Shown in pieces: positions 1 to 7,600 of a stretch of 48,331 bases of DNA (its first letter is position 1; each line of letters begins with the position of its first letter). Both the position numbers and the translations under genes were made by a program. The DNA is from Symplocastrum torsivum CPER-KK1 (GTDB taxonomy: Bacteria > Cyanobacteriota > Cyanobacteriia > Cyanobacteriales > Coleofasciculaceae), in assembly GCA_019358875.1 (NCBI GenBank), contig JAHHIF010000063.1:1-48331 (forward strand), written 5' to 3'. The notes below the pieces were generated by a model that was given only the letters and a program-made list of their open reading frames with translations, was not told where the DNA came from and made no database searches.

Positions 1-53
1 CAAATACCAGCATATTTACGTCATGTTCACTTACGTAATTATACGATGTTACG

Positions 54-130
54 ACCGAATAAATTCGGTTATTCGCTTATATCCCCCGGAGTAGAGCGCG
101 GGGGCTTTACGCATCACGACTCGTAAAGGT
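54..130. repeat. Three consecutive hairpins at left edge
   Basis: Three inverted repeats lie side by side: ACCGAAT/ATTCGGT (54-69), a CCCCCG...CGGGGG type stem (about 83-104) and CTTTACG/CGTAAAG (about 105-128). They sit downstream of the nuclease gene that reads leftward. Closely packed GC-rich hairpins of this sort are common at the ends of IS200/IS605-type elements and in their guide RNAs, so this could be the end of an element whose body lies left of the window. They could equally be the transcription stop for the nuclease gene, although there is no T-run on that strand. Identity unproven. Confidence 0.35.
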
Positions 131-178
131 TTTAGGTGTTCTCATCTTGCTGCCTCTGTACCTTCCCTACCTTCTGAA

Positions 179-1030
179 TTAAAGTGACACTTCTTGGATA
201 TCAGCCAAATTTGGGAGTAAATTTTTACTACGGCTTGGCAAACTCTCTGATGTTCGTTGACAACGTACCCCAAAGCTGCAATCGTGACACCGATTCCTAG
301 ATTCTGCGACTTGAGGAAAAGGGATGCGATCGCATTGATAGCGTTGCAGCCAACCTGTTAATTGAGCGAGTAGCGTCGTTAAATCCTGTCTAGTTTTTTC
401 GTGTTGTAGGACATTGTAGGTAAACTTAAGGCTTTGTGGCTGTGGATTTGACTTCACAAACCAGTAACTCATCGAAAGTTGTTCAGGGGCATAATCACTG
501 GTTTCTGCCATAACGTAGAGATAGAGCCGTGTCTGCCAGTCTTTGGCTAACCACTGACGGTCTTTTGGTTGAGGGTATGTTTTCCAGTCCAAAATTTGGG
601 CACTGTTTTCGTCCTCAATCAACAAATCGTAGATAACAGTTAGCAGGAAACTTTGAAAGTTTAGTGTACGGCAGTGTTCCGATTCACGAAAGGTTTGAGG
701 AGCAGGTGTCAAAATTTCTGGAGCCGCATTCACCAAAGCCGTAACATAATGTTGCAGTTGAGCATCTTCTTCGACTAAGGAGTCTACTGGCAGCCCTATT
801 TCTCGTTGTTGCATCAGCAAGTGAAAGCGACTTCCCCAGGTTACACGCTCTTGTTGCTCTGGAGAGATAGGTACTCCTAGCTGATCAATATAAATATGTT
901 GAAATTTACGAGGGCAGGTTTCTAGGAGATTTAGCTGCCCTTGAGATAAGCGAGTCAGGGGTAAGAGTGCAGTTTCAGCGTTCATCGAAAAATAGGGGTT
1001 GGTAAGGGGAAAAACGGATACCCCTGTCAT
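179..1030 (-). CDS. PD-(D/E)XK nuclease family protein with a probable Fe-S cluster
   Basis: A 283-residue protein with the RecB/Cas4/AddB-type nuclease core: an Asp in the VIYDLL strand, followed by ILDWKTY, where Asp and Lys fit the D/E-x-K metal site. One Cys near the N-terminus (C39, in TCPRKF) and three near the C-terminus (C248, C251, C257, in CHDCSFGVRC) reproduce the 1+3 cysteine arrangement that holds a 4Fe-4S cluster in AddB and Cas4. Such proteins cut or resect DNA ends; the partner here is unknown, and no helicase or cas gene is nearby. It is transcribed away from the IscB relic just upstream on the same strand. An internal Met at residue 16 (base 985) is an alternative start; neither start has a clear ribosome binding site. 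Confidence 0.8.
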   Translation of the reverse strand: MTGVSVFPLTNPYFSMNAETALLPLTRLSQGQLNLLETCPRKFQHIYIDQLGVPISPEQQERVTWGSRFHLLMQQREIGLPVDSLVEEDAQLQHYVTALVNAAPEILTPAPQTFRESEHCRTLNFQSFLLTVIYDLLIEDENSAQILDWKTYPQPKDRQWLAKDWQTRLYLYVMAETSDYAPEQLSMSYWFVKSNPQPQSLKFTYNVLQHEKTRQDLTTLLAQLTGWLQRYQCDRIPFPQVAESRNRCHDCSFGVRCQRTSESLPSRSKNLLPNLADIQEVSL

Positions 1031-1089
1031 TTATGTATGAGGAGGAGTTTTTCCCCTTACACAAACAGCAGCCCAACAGGGCTTCCTTG

Positions 1090-1764
1090 TTAGAAGAAGC
1101 TGTATTGGTATCCATCTTTCCGATGTACTAGGCTGCAATATTTGTGGCTAATGCCTTGAATCAATCCATTAGCTGCCGAAATGTTGAAGCTGCCAGTTGT
1201 TCGCACGGCTACACGACCCACATAAGTTCCAACCTTTTTTCCAGAGGTGACGACAGCCTTAACAATGTCACCAGTCTGAAAGCATTTGACAAACTTATTT
1301 CTGGGGACGTACCGACTCGGAAACCCAAATTTATCTGTGCGACACATTTGACGAGTTCCATGCCCTGTAGCTTTGATGAGCAATGGTTGATTCGTTGCAA
1401 TTTCTAATTGCTCAACATCCCCAACACAAGCCGCATCGATATAGTGCCGCTTATGTAACTTCAAACGAATGCGATTGTACTTAGTTTTCCCACCACTACC
1501 TGTTGAGACAGGTAACCCGATTTCCTTGAGCCGATTCAACAAAGCCCATCGGGTAGAGTTGACGGCGGCTGCGTCTTTCAAGGGTCGTTTGGCTTGTGCC
1601 AAAATCCGTTTTAAGACATCAGGACTTTTGTTCAGAATAATCGTAAACGGAAACCTCCTGAAAACCTTAGCTTTTGCGGCTTTGAGTAAACCCCTAGCAA
1701 CCCCCGGTGTACAGAGATTGAGTGGTTTTATATTAGTGTCTAGAACGAAAACAAGATTAGACAT
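1090..1764 (-). CDS. iscB: IscB-family (RRXRR) protein, internally deleted
   Basis: The first 47 or so residues are the IscB N-terminal PLMP/RRXRR domain (FVLDTN, KPLN, RGLLKAAKAKVFRRFPFTIIL). The sequence then jumps straight to the C-terminal part of IscB: AQAKRPLKDAAAVN, the RuvC-III strand HYIDAACVG with its catalytic Asp, and the end domain (KATGHGTRQMCRTDKFGFP, GISHKYC, HRKDGYQY). Intact IscB proteins are roughly 400-430 residues; this one has 224. The missing middle would carry RuvC-I, the bridge helix, RuvC-II and the HNH domain. The frame is open throughout, so the loss is in frame. It cannot cut DNA in the normal way. A candidate omega RNA lies directly upstream. A 5-bp stem (AGCCC/GGGCT, 1070-1083) follows the stop. 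Most likely a decaying IS200/IS605-type passenger; a retained RNA-binding role is possible but unproven. Confidence 0.85.
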   Translation of the reverse strand: MSNLVFVLDTNIKPLNLCTPGVARGLLKAAKAKVFRRFPFTIILNKSPDVLKRILAQAKRPLKDAAAVNSTRWALLNRLKEIGLPVSTGSGGKTKYNRIRLKLHKRHYIDAACVGDVEQLEIATNQPLLIKATGHGTRQMCRTDKFGFPSRYVPRNKFVKCFQTGDIVKAVVTSGKKVGTYVGRVAVRTTGSFNISAANGLIQGISHKYCSLVHRKDGYQYSFF

Positions 1765-1767
1765 TGT

Positions 1768-2015
1768 TGCGTCTGTCCTGAAAAACTCGTAACGTTTGCC
1801 TCGAAGTTGTTATTAGGTGGCGTATCCTCAACACACTGGCTTAACCCTTGTAGACCTGTTTAATGCTGAGGTTTCAGAGCTTGGAACTGGCACGCATCCC
1901 AAGGTGAGAACTTAAACTCTTGCTAATAACGGCTACCAGTTTTCAACGGGTCTTCTGGTCAGGTGTGGGCTTCATTCAAGCCCCCGGCTTATAGCCGTGG
2001 GGTTCCTGACTCTCG
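1768..2015 (-). ncRNA. Candidate omega (HEARO) guide RNA upstream of iscB
   Basis: About 245 bases between iscB and the next gene lack an ORF but are rich in stems on the iscB strand. GTCAGG/CCTGAC (2010-2005 with 1963-1958) closes a domain containing CGGCT-TAT-AGCCG (1997-1985) and AAGCCC/GGGCTT (1983-1967). The leading sequence (GAACCCCACGGCTATAAGCC) resembles the conserved 5' part of HEARO RNAs, as I remember them. Position (immediately 5' of iscB, same strand), length and structure fit HEARO/omega RNA, which guides IscB to its DNA target. The exact ends and the guide segment, expected at the 5' side near 2010-2018, are not determined. Confidence 0.65.
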
Positions 2016-2019
2016 CATC

Positions 2020-2604
2020 CTAGCGTTTTGTCAGTACAAACACACTTCCTTCATTGCCACGCCCAATTCTTAAATCATTATCGAGATAAGTAATATCTAG
2101 CCAGCCCTGTTGCTCACGGCTTTCGATGCCAAAGTCAAGTGCTGGAAACTTCTTTCCTGCTTCGATTTGCTGGATAAAATTACTGGGCGACTGATAGCCG
2201 ATTAAGCGTTGTAAACCAGAGATTGACCGCTCAAATTTCACATCAACCCGGCGCTCGTTGACTGGTGTGAACCGTGCGCTGACGCTGACTAAACCTTCAA
2301 GGTAAGGCAGATTGGAAACTTCCGCAATATTGTAAATTTTGGCAGTCGCGGTGCGAACGCATTGGTAGATTTGACCGAGTTGTAAGAGTGGAACTCGACC
2401 CAGGTTTAATAGACTGTTACTGGTAGTGTAGAGCAAACGCCAGTTGCCTTCGAGGAGGTCGGTAGCTTCAATGGGTCGAGGAGTCGGGTTGTAGTCTTCC
2501 AGCCGGGAAACCGCTGCGAGAATGGCTGTTTTATCGGTGTCAGTTGCTAATAGTCCTCGATTCTTACCTGCGATCGCTTCTAATAATTCCGCTTTGCTAA
2601 TCAT
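2020..2604 (-). CDS. PAP/fibrillin family lipid-associated protein
   Basis: This 194-residue protein matches the plastid lipid-associated protein/fibrillin family, which in cyanobacteria and plastids associates with thylakoid or lipid-globule membranes and photoprotection. Recognisable features are the N-terminal helix (SKAELLEAIAGKNRG), the lipocalin-like strand GNWRLLYTTSNSLL and the C-terminal strands LDITYLDNDLRIGRGNEGS and FVLTKR. The ATG at 2604 was chosen over the upstream one at 2652 because AGAGGTGG lies just before it and homologues begin near this residue. It runs toward the iscB/omega RNA unit, with only a few bases between its stop and the presumed RNA. Specific lipid or quinone ligand unknown. 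Confidence 0.85.
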   Translation of the reverse strand: MISKAELLEAIAGKNRGLLATDTDKTAILAAVSRLEDYNPTPRPIEATDLLEGNWRLLYTTSNSLLNLGRVPLLQLGQIYQCVRTATAKIYNIAEVSNLPYLEGLVSVSARFTPVNERRVDVKFERSISGLQRLIGYQSPSNFIQQIEAGKKFPALDFGIESREQQGWLDITYLDNDLRIGRGNEGSVFVLTKR

Positions 2605-2930
2605 CCACCCACCTCTATTACAATGCGCCAATGAAGACCTGACTTTTACCACGCTACTGACAAAATACTCATGAAAAACTTCAGTGCCTCATTGGAGTAT
2701 CCTACATCCCTCAATTTGCCCCAGATGTTAGCCTAGAAATGGTTAAGTTTCTTGACAGAAAATCTGTGAGTGCAAGCCAGTTAGGCAGTTAGCCCTGCTT
2801 ACTCGATAGCTAGGGACGGTTTTCCTCTCCTACCCAACTCGGATAGCTCACATTTACTCAGTCTTTTTTGCTGCGTTAATCTAGAGTACTGACCTTACAA
2901 TCTGCGTTAAATTACTAGCTGAATTTCCCT

Positions 2931-3161
2931 ATGTACAATCCTTCTTTGCGTGAAGAACCTCGTGAGCAACTCGCTGATGTTATTCCAGTGAGGCAAGAAA
3001 CTTCACTTTTAGATTGGTTAGAAGCTAACAATCGCCTCTTAGCGCGTGAAGTCCAAGATGACCCTTTCCGTGAAGATGAACAGGAGATTTCTGAACTGAT
3101 GGGTGTTGATGATAGCGCTTATGACGACGACGATCTGGATGATGATCTGGATGATGACTAG
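2931..3161 (+). CDS. DUF3134 family small acidic protein
   Basis: A 76-residue cyanobacterial protein that I recognise as DUF3134 from its opening MYNPSLREEPR and the middle segment SLLDWLEANNRL. There is no signal peptide or membrane segment. The last 14 or so residues are nearly all Asp (DDDDLDDDLDDD), encoded by imperfect GATGAT-rich repeats, and give a strongly negative tail that may vary in length between strains. Function unknown. It stands alone, with about 270 bases of untranslated sequence upstream and a cyanobacterial hairpin repeat 50 bases downstream. Confidence 0.8.
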   Translation: MYNPSLREEPREQLADVIPVRQETSLLDWLEANNRLLAREVQDDPFREDEQEISELMGVDDSAYDDDDLDDDLDDD

Positions 3162-3211
3162 TTAGCTAGCTGCTGGAAGCATATTTTGCTTGCCTAAAGT
3201 TCTAGTTCTCT

Positions 3212-3240
3212 GTAGAGACGCGATGCGATCGCGTCTCTAC
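3212..3240. repeat. Interspersed GTAGAGACGCGAT hairpin repeat
   Basis: A perfect 13-bp inverted repeat, GTAGAGACGCGAT and ATCGCGTCTCTAC, with a 3-base loop and an embedded HIP1 octamer. This family of hairpins is dispersed in many cyanobacterial genomes. It lies between the DUF3134 gene and the next gene and may act as a transcription stop or mRNA-stabilising stem. Confidence 0.75.
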
Positions 3241-3366
3241 TAGTTGTTAGTGAAAAACGACGGAACAATTTTTTTTGGCGTAGGTCATACCTCATATGTA
3301 CGATGCTTTTGCATTCACATCTTGGAAAAATTAAGGGTGCGTTTTGACAATATAGAGGACAGACCC

Positions 3367-3879
3367 ATGATGAACCTGATCAGACGGATAACCTTAGCTA
3401 CACTCTTAGTCACAGTTGCCAGCAGCAGTCTAATCACAGTAGCAAATGCTCAAGGTGGGTATCAAAATCGCGATCGCAATGAGCGTCGCAATGATCAACG
3501 GGAGGAATTTCGTGAGCGAGTTGAAGATCTTTTAGGTAGCATTGAAGACGGCACAGATAGGCTTCGCAGGAGTGTTGATAAGGCACTTGATAAGAATAGT
3601 CGTCTCAATGGCACTGATCGGGAAGACGAGATCAATGAATTCTTTCGAGAGTTTGAAAGAAATACGAGTGATCTGAGGAATCGCTATAGAAGTGAGCAGT
3701 CTGTTCAGACTGAAGTCCGGGAAGTACTCGACAGTGCGCGGAGCATAGACAATTTCATACAGCGCTACGACTTAGACGATGCCCAAGATGAGTGGGAAGC
3801 CATGGAAAGAGACTTAGAGCAATTACAGCGCATCGTTACTGCAGCTGAGCGCAGAAACTCAAACTCCATCAGGCGCTAA
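3367..3879 (+). CDS. Secreted, charged alpha-helical protein of unknown function
   Basis: About 170 residues. The start at 3367 (ATG ATG) follows GAGG by a suitable distance and gives a clean signal peptide: a short basic N-terminus (MMNLIRR), a hydrophobic core (ITLATLLVTVASSSLITV) and an AxA cleavage site (ANAQ). A start at 3244 would put 41 unrelated residues ahead of it. The mature part is almost wholly charged helix (many E, R and D, no Cys), likely coiled coil, so a periplasmic protein is expected. I do not recognise a named family. A strong hairpin terminator follows at 3932. Confidence 0.7.
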   Translation: MMNLIRRITLATLLVTVASSSLITVANAQGGYQNRDRNERRNDQREEFRERVEDLLGSIEDGTDRLRRSVDKALDKNSRLNGTDREDEINEFFREFERNTSDLRNRYRSEQSVQTEVREVLDSARSIDNFIQRYDLDDAQDEWEAMERDLEQLQRIVTAAERRNSNSIRR

Positions 3880-3931
3880 TCTGATGCTTCAATTTGACAG
3901 CTAAATTTGTTAGCTTGTTAGCGCAATAACG

Positions 3932-3979
3932 TTCCCCCACTCTCTTAGCTAAGAGAAATTGGGGGAATTTATTATTTTC
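3932..3979 (+). terminator. Intrinsic terminator after the secreted-protein gene
   Basis: TTCCCCCA (3932-3939) pairs with TGGGGGAA (3960-3967), and the loop itself contains the perfect palindrome TCTCTTAGCTAAGAGA (3941-3956). The stem is followed by a T-rich tract (TTTATTATTTTC). It sits about 50 bases after the stop codon on the plus strand. Confidence 0.7.
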
Positions 3980-4086
3980 ACGCTGAAAACACTCCCTGTT
4001 CCAGTAGACAAAAGTCTCTTCAAGGGTGAAAATCCCAATAGCTGAACGCTGAGCGCTCAAGCTGTTAGCTAACAGGAGGCATTTTG

Positions 4087-4509
4087 GTGCTAGAGACAAT
4101 TCTTGTAGCCCTTGACAGTTCAGATCTGTCACAACGGGTAATTCTAATCCTCGATCAACTTCAAATCAAGCCAGCTACCAAAATAATCCTTGCCCATGTC
4201 ATTCCCGCGCCGGAACCTGATGTGGAAGTGGCAGTTGACCGACCTCAGGCTTCAGAGGAAGTGCTTTATCGGCACATTGAAAAGCAGCTTCAAACCTACC
4301 AAGCTGACTTACCCTGCAAAAGTGAACTAGAGATTGTCATCGGTGACCCCGCTAACGAAATTATCCGTCTTGCTCATATTCACCATGCTGACTTAATTGT
4401 AATTGGCACTCGTGGTCTCACAGGTCTTAAGCGCATCTTGGAAGGTTCTGTGAGTAGTCAGGTAGTTGCTGAGGCACCCTGCTCTGTGCTGGTAGTCAAG
4501 TCTGAGTAA
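4087..4509 (+). CDS. Universal stress protein (UspA family)
   Basis: A single-domain universal stress protein of 141 residues. It opens with the typical first strand (ILVALDSS) and ends with the ATP-binding signature G-x2-G-x9-G-S seen in GTRGLTGLKRILEGS, followed by CSVLVVKSE. Members that carry this motif bind ATP and act in the cytoplasm in stress survival. The GTG at 4087 was chosen because AGGAGG (4074-4079) is 7 bases upstream; a TTG at 4084 is in the same frame but only 4 bases from it. Single gene between two convergent or unrelated neighbours; no regulatory site seen. Confidence 0.9.
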   Translation: MLETILVALDSSDLSQRVILILDQLQIKPATKIILAHVIPAPEPDVEVAVDRPQASEEVLYRHIEKQLQTYQADLPCKSELEIVIGDPANEIIRLAHIHHADLIVIGTRGLTGLKRILEGSVSSQVVAEAPCSVLVVKSE

Positions 4510-4707
4510 TAAGCCAAGTTGCGAGTAAGAGATTATCAGTAGACCGAAAATTTTTGCGATCAATCAACTTTGCGATCGCACTCTACTACTCCCAATCAAG
4601 AACGCGATCGCATCTAGTATCTAAAAGTCTGGCGTTGCTAAATCATGGAATGTCTACTTAATTAACCCAGGTGATAGAGCAATTAAGGTGGATGATAAAT
4701 TGACAAT

Positions 4708-5991
4708 TCAAGCTTGAACAATCGGTAAGGTAAGGAGAGCATGAGGCACCACGAGTACGTCCAATTCCATCCCTAAGTCAGCTTGTGCGATCGCCAAAGC
4801 CTCATCCATTGTCGCCACTGGCAGCATCTTGCATTCCGCAACAAGCTCCGGGTATTCACTACCTACAATAATGACCTTGTTCTGCTCCAACACCTTCGCC
4901 ATCACAAAGGCGCGTTGTTGCCCTGGTGGATAACCATTCTTTCGCGCATCGTCGAGGATGAAGTGTACATCCGGTGCATCACGCATCGCGGATAGAAAGC
5001 GCTGTTCACCCACCCCTTCACCTGCCCCTTCCTCACAACGAGCAGGAATAATCAGATAGCCTCCTCGTCGCACAACCGGAGTGGGAGCAAAAAAGAGATA
5101 ACTCGCTGCACGGCTAGCTTGGTAGAGGTTGGCATCTTTGGGGAAGCCTGCGCCACCGATGACGACATCATACTGGTGCGGAATCGGAACCTGATAGAGC
5201 GATCGCGCCCGTTCCACCAGTTGCCTGTGAGTTTCAATCGGCTCACCTGCCATCACATACACTACCCGCTTTTCATCATCCAGAACAACGTTGATGATGA
5301 ACCCTAATCCCGCTCGTAACCCCGCTTCTGCGATCGCTTCCTGAAAGGGATTGCCTTCAATTTTGCCCAATCGGGTGTTAGGGTCATCTATGAAGCGTGA
5401 ACCATGACTATAAGCAATCAGCGGTTCTCCAGCAGCACCAACGGCTACAGTCTTGCAACCACCGGAATACCCAGCATACTGGTGTGGTTCGACAATCCCG
5501 GTAGCAATCAGCAGATCAGCTTCGTATGCCACTTTGTGTACCGAAAGCGGAATATCATGGACAACGCCCAAATCCACTAATGCGCTAGGGTTTTGCGGCT
5601 CGTTGTCTATTACGCGATACCGCTCTACAATGCTCCGTCCTAGCTTAGCCACCTTTTCTTCCCGCGTACTAGGACGATGCAAACCGATACCACACAGCAG
5701 CGTAATCTCCTCGTCACGCACACCAGCTTGCTCCAACTCTTGCAAGATTGGCGGCACTAGAAGCCAGTCAGGACTAGCACGGGTGATGTCAGTAAATACA
5801 ATACAAACGTGATCGCCCGGATGAGCAAGTTCGCGGACAGGTGGTGAACTAATCGGATGGACTAGTGCCTCTTTAATGGCTCCATTTACGTCAGCCAAAG
5901 GTTCTACTGATTTAGACACCACTACTGTGCCGCGCATCCCTTGCGGAAGGTCGAATTCAAGAAAAGTCTTGCCGTAAGGAACGCGGTACAT
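4708..5991 (-). CDS. larA: LarA-like nickel-dependent racemase (DUF2088)
   Basis: A 427-residue LarA homologue, the usual length. The residues that bind the nickel-pincer cofactor or act in lactate racemisation in Lactiplantibacillus LarA (H108, H174, K184, H200) have counterparts with the same spacing: H105 in GIGLHRP, H170 and K180 in PHQYAGYSGGCK, and H196 in YSHGSR. The protein may therefore use the cofactor. The substrate is not shown by sequence: many LarA homologues racemise or epimerise other 2-hydroxyacids. The genes that build and insert the cofactor (larB, larC, larE) are not in the window and would have to be elsewhere. Start ATG at 5991. The 200 bases after the stop (4510-4707) hold only two HIP1 sites. 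Confidence 0.85.
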   Translation of the reverse strand: MYRVPYGKTFLEFDLPQGMRGTVVVSKSVEPLADVNGAIKEALVHPISSPPVRELAHPGDHVCIVFTDITRASPDWLLVPPILQELEQAGVRDEEITLLCGIGLHRPSTREEKVAKLGRSIVERYRVIDNEPQNPSALVDLGVVHDIPLSVHKVAYEADLLIATGIVEPHQYAGYSGGCKTVAVGAAGEPLIAYSHGSRFIDDPNTRLGKIEGNPFQEAIAEAGLRAGLGFIINVVLDDEKRVVYVMAGEPIETHRQLVERARSLYQVPIPHQYDVVIGGAGFPKDANLYQASRAASYLFFAPTPVVRRGGYLIIPARCEEGAGEGVGEQRFLSAMRDAPDVHFILDDARKNGYPPGQQRAFVMAKVLEQNKVIIVGSEYPELVAECKMLPVATMDEALAIAQADLGMELDVLVVPHALLTLPIVQA

Positions 5992-6114
5992 AAGCTTGTA
6001 GATAGAGACACCAAGTGCTTCAGCAGTTAGCTGTTAAATTACCATTTATAGCCGTTCTCGGTTGGATGCGGTACACTCTGACCTTTCTCCTACTCTTGAG
6101 TGAGGCTTTGATTC

Positions 6115-7470
6115 TTACTCCCCTTCCCTTGTAGGGAAGGGGTTGGGGGTTAGGTTATTCTGATCTACTTCACGCAACTGAGAAACGCTATAGCCGAATG
6201 ATGGAGATGAGAGTTTTTGTTTTTGCTTCTTACTGTCGGCTAGTTGGAGGATTTCACGAGCAGCGCGATCGCACACTCCCACTTCTCCTAATAATTGGCG
6301 CATTTCCTGATAGCCTAGCAAGGTTTGCTGGCGCTTTTCAGAATTTAAGAGGAGTTCTAAAGCTTCTTTAACAAGATTTTCTGGCGTTGCTTGCTCCTGT
6401 AGCAACTCTGGGACAATCGGGCGCATCACCACTAAGTTTGGTGGCGACATAAAGGGAATAGAAAACTTCAAGAGGCGACCAATTGAGTAAGTTAGACGAC
6501 TGACTCGGTACAAAACCACCTGTGGCACATTCAACAGTGCCAATTCCAAATTCACCGTGCCAGATTTAGTTATTGCTAAATCAGCAGCAGCAAGCACTTC
6601 CTGAGTTTTCCCAGCGACGAGAGTAGCATTTAGACCATAATGCTGAATTGCTGCTTCAATTGCAGGTCGGTAAGCTTCCAGAGAAAGAGGAATCCAAAAT
6701 AGTGGCGCTTGGTAATTGGTGCTTGCCGCAGAATTCTCCAATTCCCAATTCCCAATTCCCAATTCCCAATTCCCCTCTAACTTTGCCTGAAGTTGCTGCG
6801 CCGCTTCAAAGACTATCGGCATCATGTACTTGAGTTCTTGCCGCCTAGAAGCTGGTACAAGTGCGATCGCTATTTGTTCTGGTGCAATCCCCAATGCCGC
6901 ACGCGCTTCCTCCCGCGTTGGGCTTGATTGCATTCTGTCTACCAAAGGATGACCAATCCAACTGACAGATGCGCCCTTTTTCTCAAAGTAGCGGGCTTCT
7001 TCTGGGAAAATTGCCAATATCTGGTCTGTCATCTCCACAAGCGTCATCGTGTTGCGGGGAACAATGGATGATGCCGACCAAACCCAATCCTGTGGGGCAA
7101 TGTAATAAACCGCTGGCACCTGTGGTAGCTGACGCCGAATAAAACTGCCGATGCTCAGATTCGGTCCCATGTAGTCAATCAGAAGTACCAAATCCGGTGG
7201 GTGTTGACGGAGGTACTGTTTAGCGCGACGTTGGATTTGGAGAGTGGGCAATACAAAAGGCAACGATTCCAGCAGCCCTACAGAACCAATGCTTGTCGTA
7301 TCACCCAATAACGTTGCCCCAGCCTCAGCCATCCGAGAACCGCCTAGCGCGACAATCTTTAATTCCACCCCTAATGCCTCTGCCTGACGTTTGAGGGCAT
7401 CAATTAGCAGCGCCCCTTGCAAATCACCAGAAACCTCTCCGGTGCTGATAAAGATTGTTTTAAGAGTCAT
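6115..7470 (-). CDS. lpxB: Lipid-A-disaccharide synthase with repeat-derived insertions
   Basis: LpxB joins UDP-2,3-diacylglucosamine and lipid X into the lipid A disaccharide at the inner membrane. Family marks are ISTGEVSGDLQGA at the N-terminus, LIDYMGPNL, the YYIAPQDWVW segment, SWIGHPLVDRM and KSGTVNLELALL. At 451 residues it is about 60 longer than usual. Two additions explain this: a stretch near residues 230-255 (GNWELGIGNWELEN) translated from a heptanucleotide tandem repeat, and a C-terminal tail ending NPFPTREGE that is translated from a dispersed hairpin repeat. Both insertions keep the frame and leave family motifs intact, so the enzyme is probably functional. It is the last gene of the lpx block. 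Confidence 0.93.
   Translation of the reverse strand: MTLKTIFISTGEVSGDLQGALLIDALKRQAEALGVELKIVALGGSRMAEAGATLLGDTTSIGSVGLLESLPFVLPTLQIQRRAKQYLRQHPPDLVLLIDYMGPNLSIGSFIRRQLPQVPAVYYIAPQDWVWSASSIVPRNTMTLVEMTDQILAIFPEEARYFEKKGASVSWIGHPLVDRMQSSPTREEARAALGIAPEQIAIALVPASRRQELKYMMPIVFEAAQQLQAKLEGNWELGIGNWELENSAASTNYQAPLFWIPLSLEAYRPAIEAAIQHYGLNATLVAGKTQEVLAAADLAITKSGTVNLELALLNVPQVVLYRVSRLTYSIGRLLKFSIPFMSPPNLVVMRPIVPELLQEQATPENLVKEALELLLNSEKRQQTLLGYQEMRQLLGEVGVCDRAAREILQLADSKKQKQKLSSPSFGYSVSQLREVDQNNLTPNPFPTREGE
6120..6142. repeat. Dispersed CCCCTTCCC/GGGAAGGGG hairpin within lpxB 3' end
   Basis: A perfect 9-bp inverted repeat with loop TTGTA, embedded in the wider repeat that reads AACCTAACCCCCAACCCC on the lpxB strand. 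This is a widespread cyanobacterial interspersed repeat. It codes for the last residues of LpxB and may also help end transcription of the lpx block. Confidence 0.7.
6738..6772. repeat. Five tandem CCAATTC heptamers inside lpxB
   Basis: Five exact copies of CCAATTC run from 6738 to 6772. Short tandemly repeated repetitive (STRR) heptamers of this type are typical of filamentous cyanobacteria and normally lie between genes. Here the array is inside a coding sequence and is read as repeated GNWEL/GIGNWEL. Gain or loss of single heptamers would shift the lpxB frame. Confidence 0.9.
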
Positions 7471-7544
7471 TGGTTAATACTGAGGACTGGGGGAAAGAGA
7501 CTTTCTTCTTGAGATTGGGTGTACGGCAGTTCCTGGAGCCTCTT

Positions 7545-7600
7545 TACCGACAAGTTTATGTTGCCAACTAACAACTAACAACAAACAACTAACAACCAAC
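7545..7600. repeat. AACAACTAACAAC-type low-complexity spacer between lpxA and lpxB
   Basis: The spacer holds imperfect tandem copies of an AACTAACAAC-like unit (about 7565-7600), a heptamer-type repeat of the kind scattered in cyanobacterial intergenic DNA. No promoter or ORF seen in the 7471-7600 gap. Confidence 0.6.

Noticed and set aside
1144..1407. Plus-strand frame opposite iscB
   Set aside because: It is the shadow of the IscB frame, has no ribosome binding site and no family resemblance.
3869..4132. 87-codon minus-strand frame
   Set aside because: It overlaps the terminator hairpin and the universal stress protein gene, with no recognisable domain.
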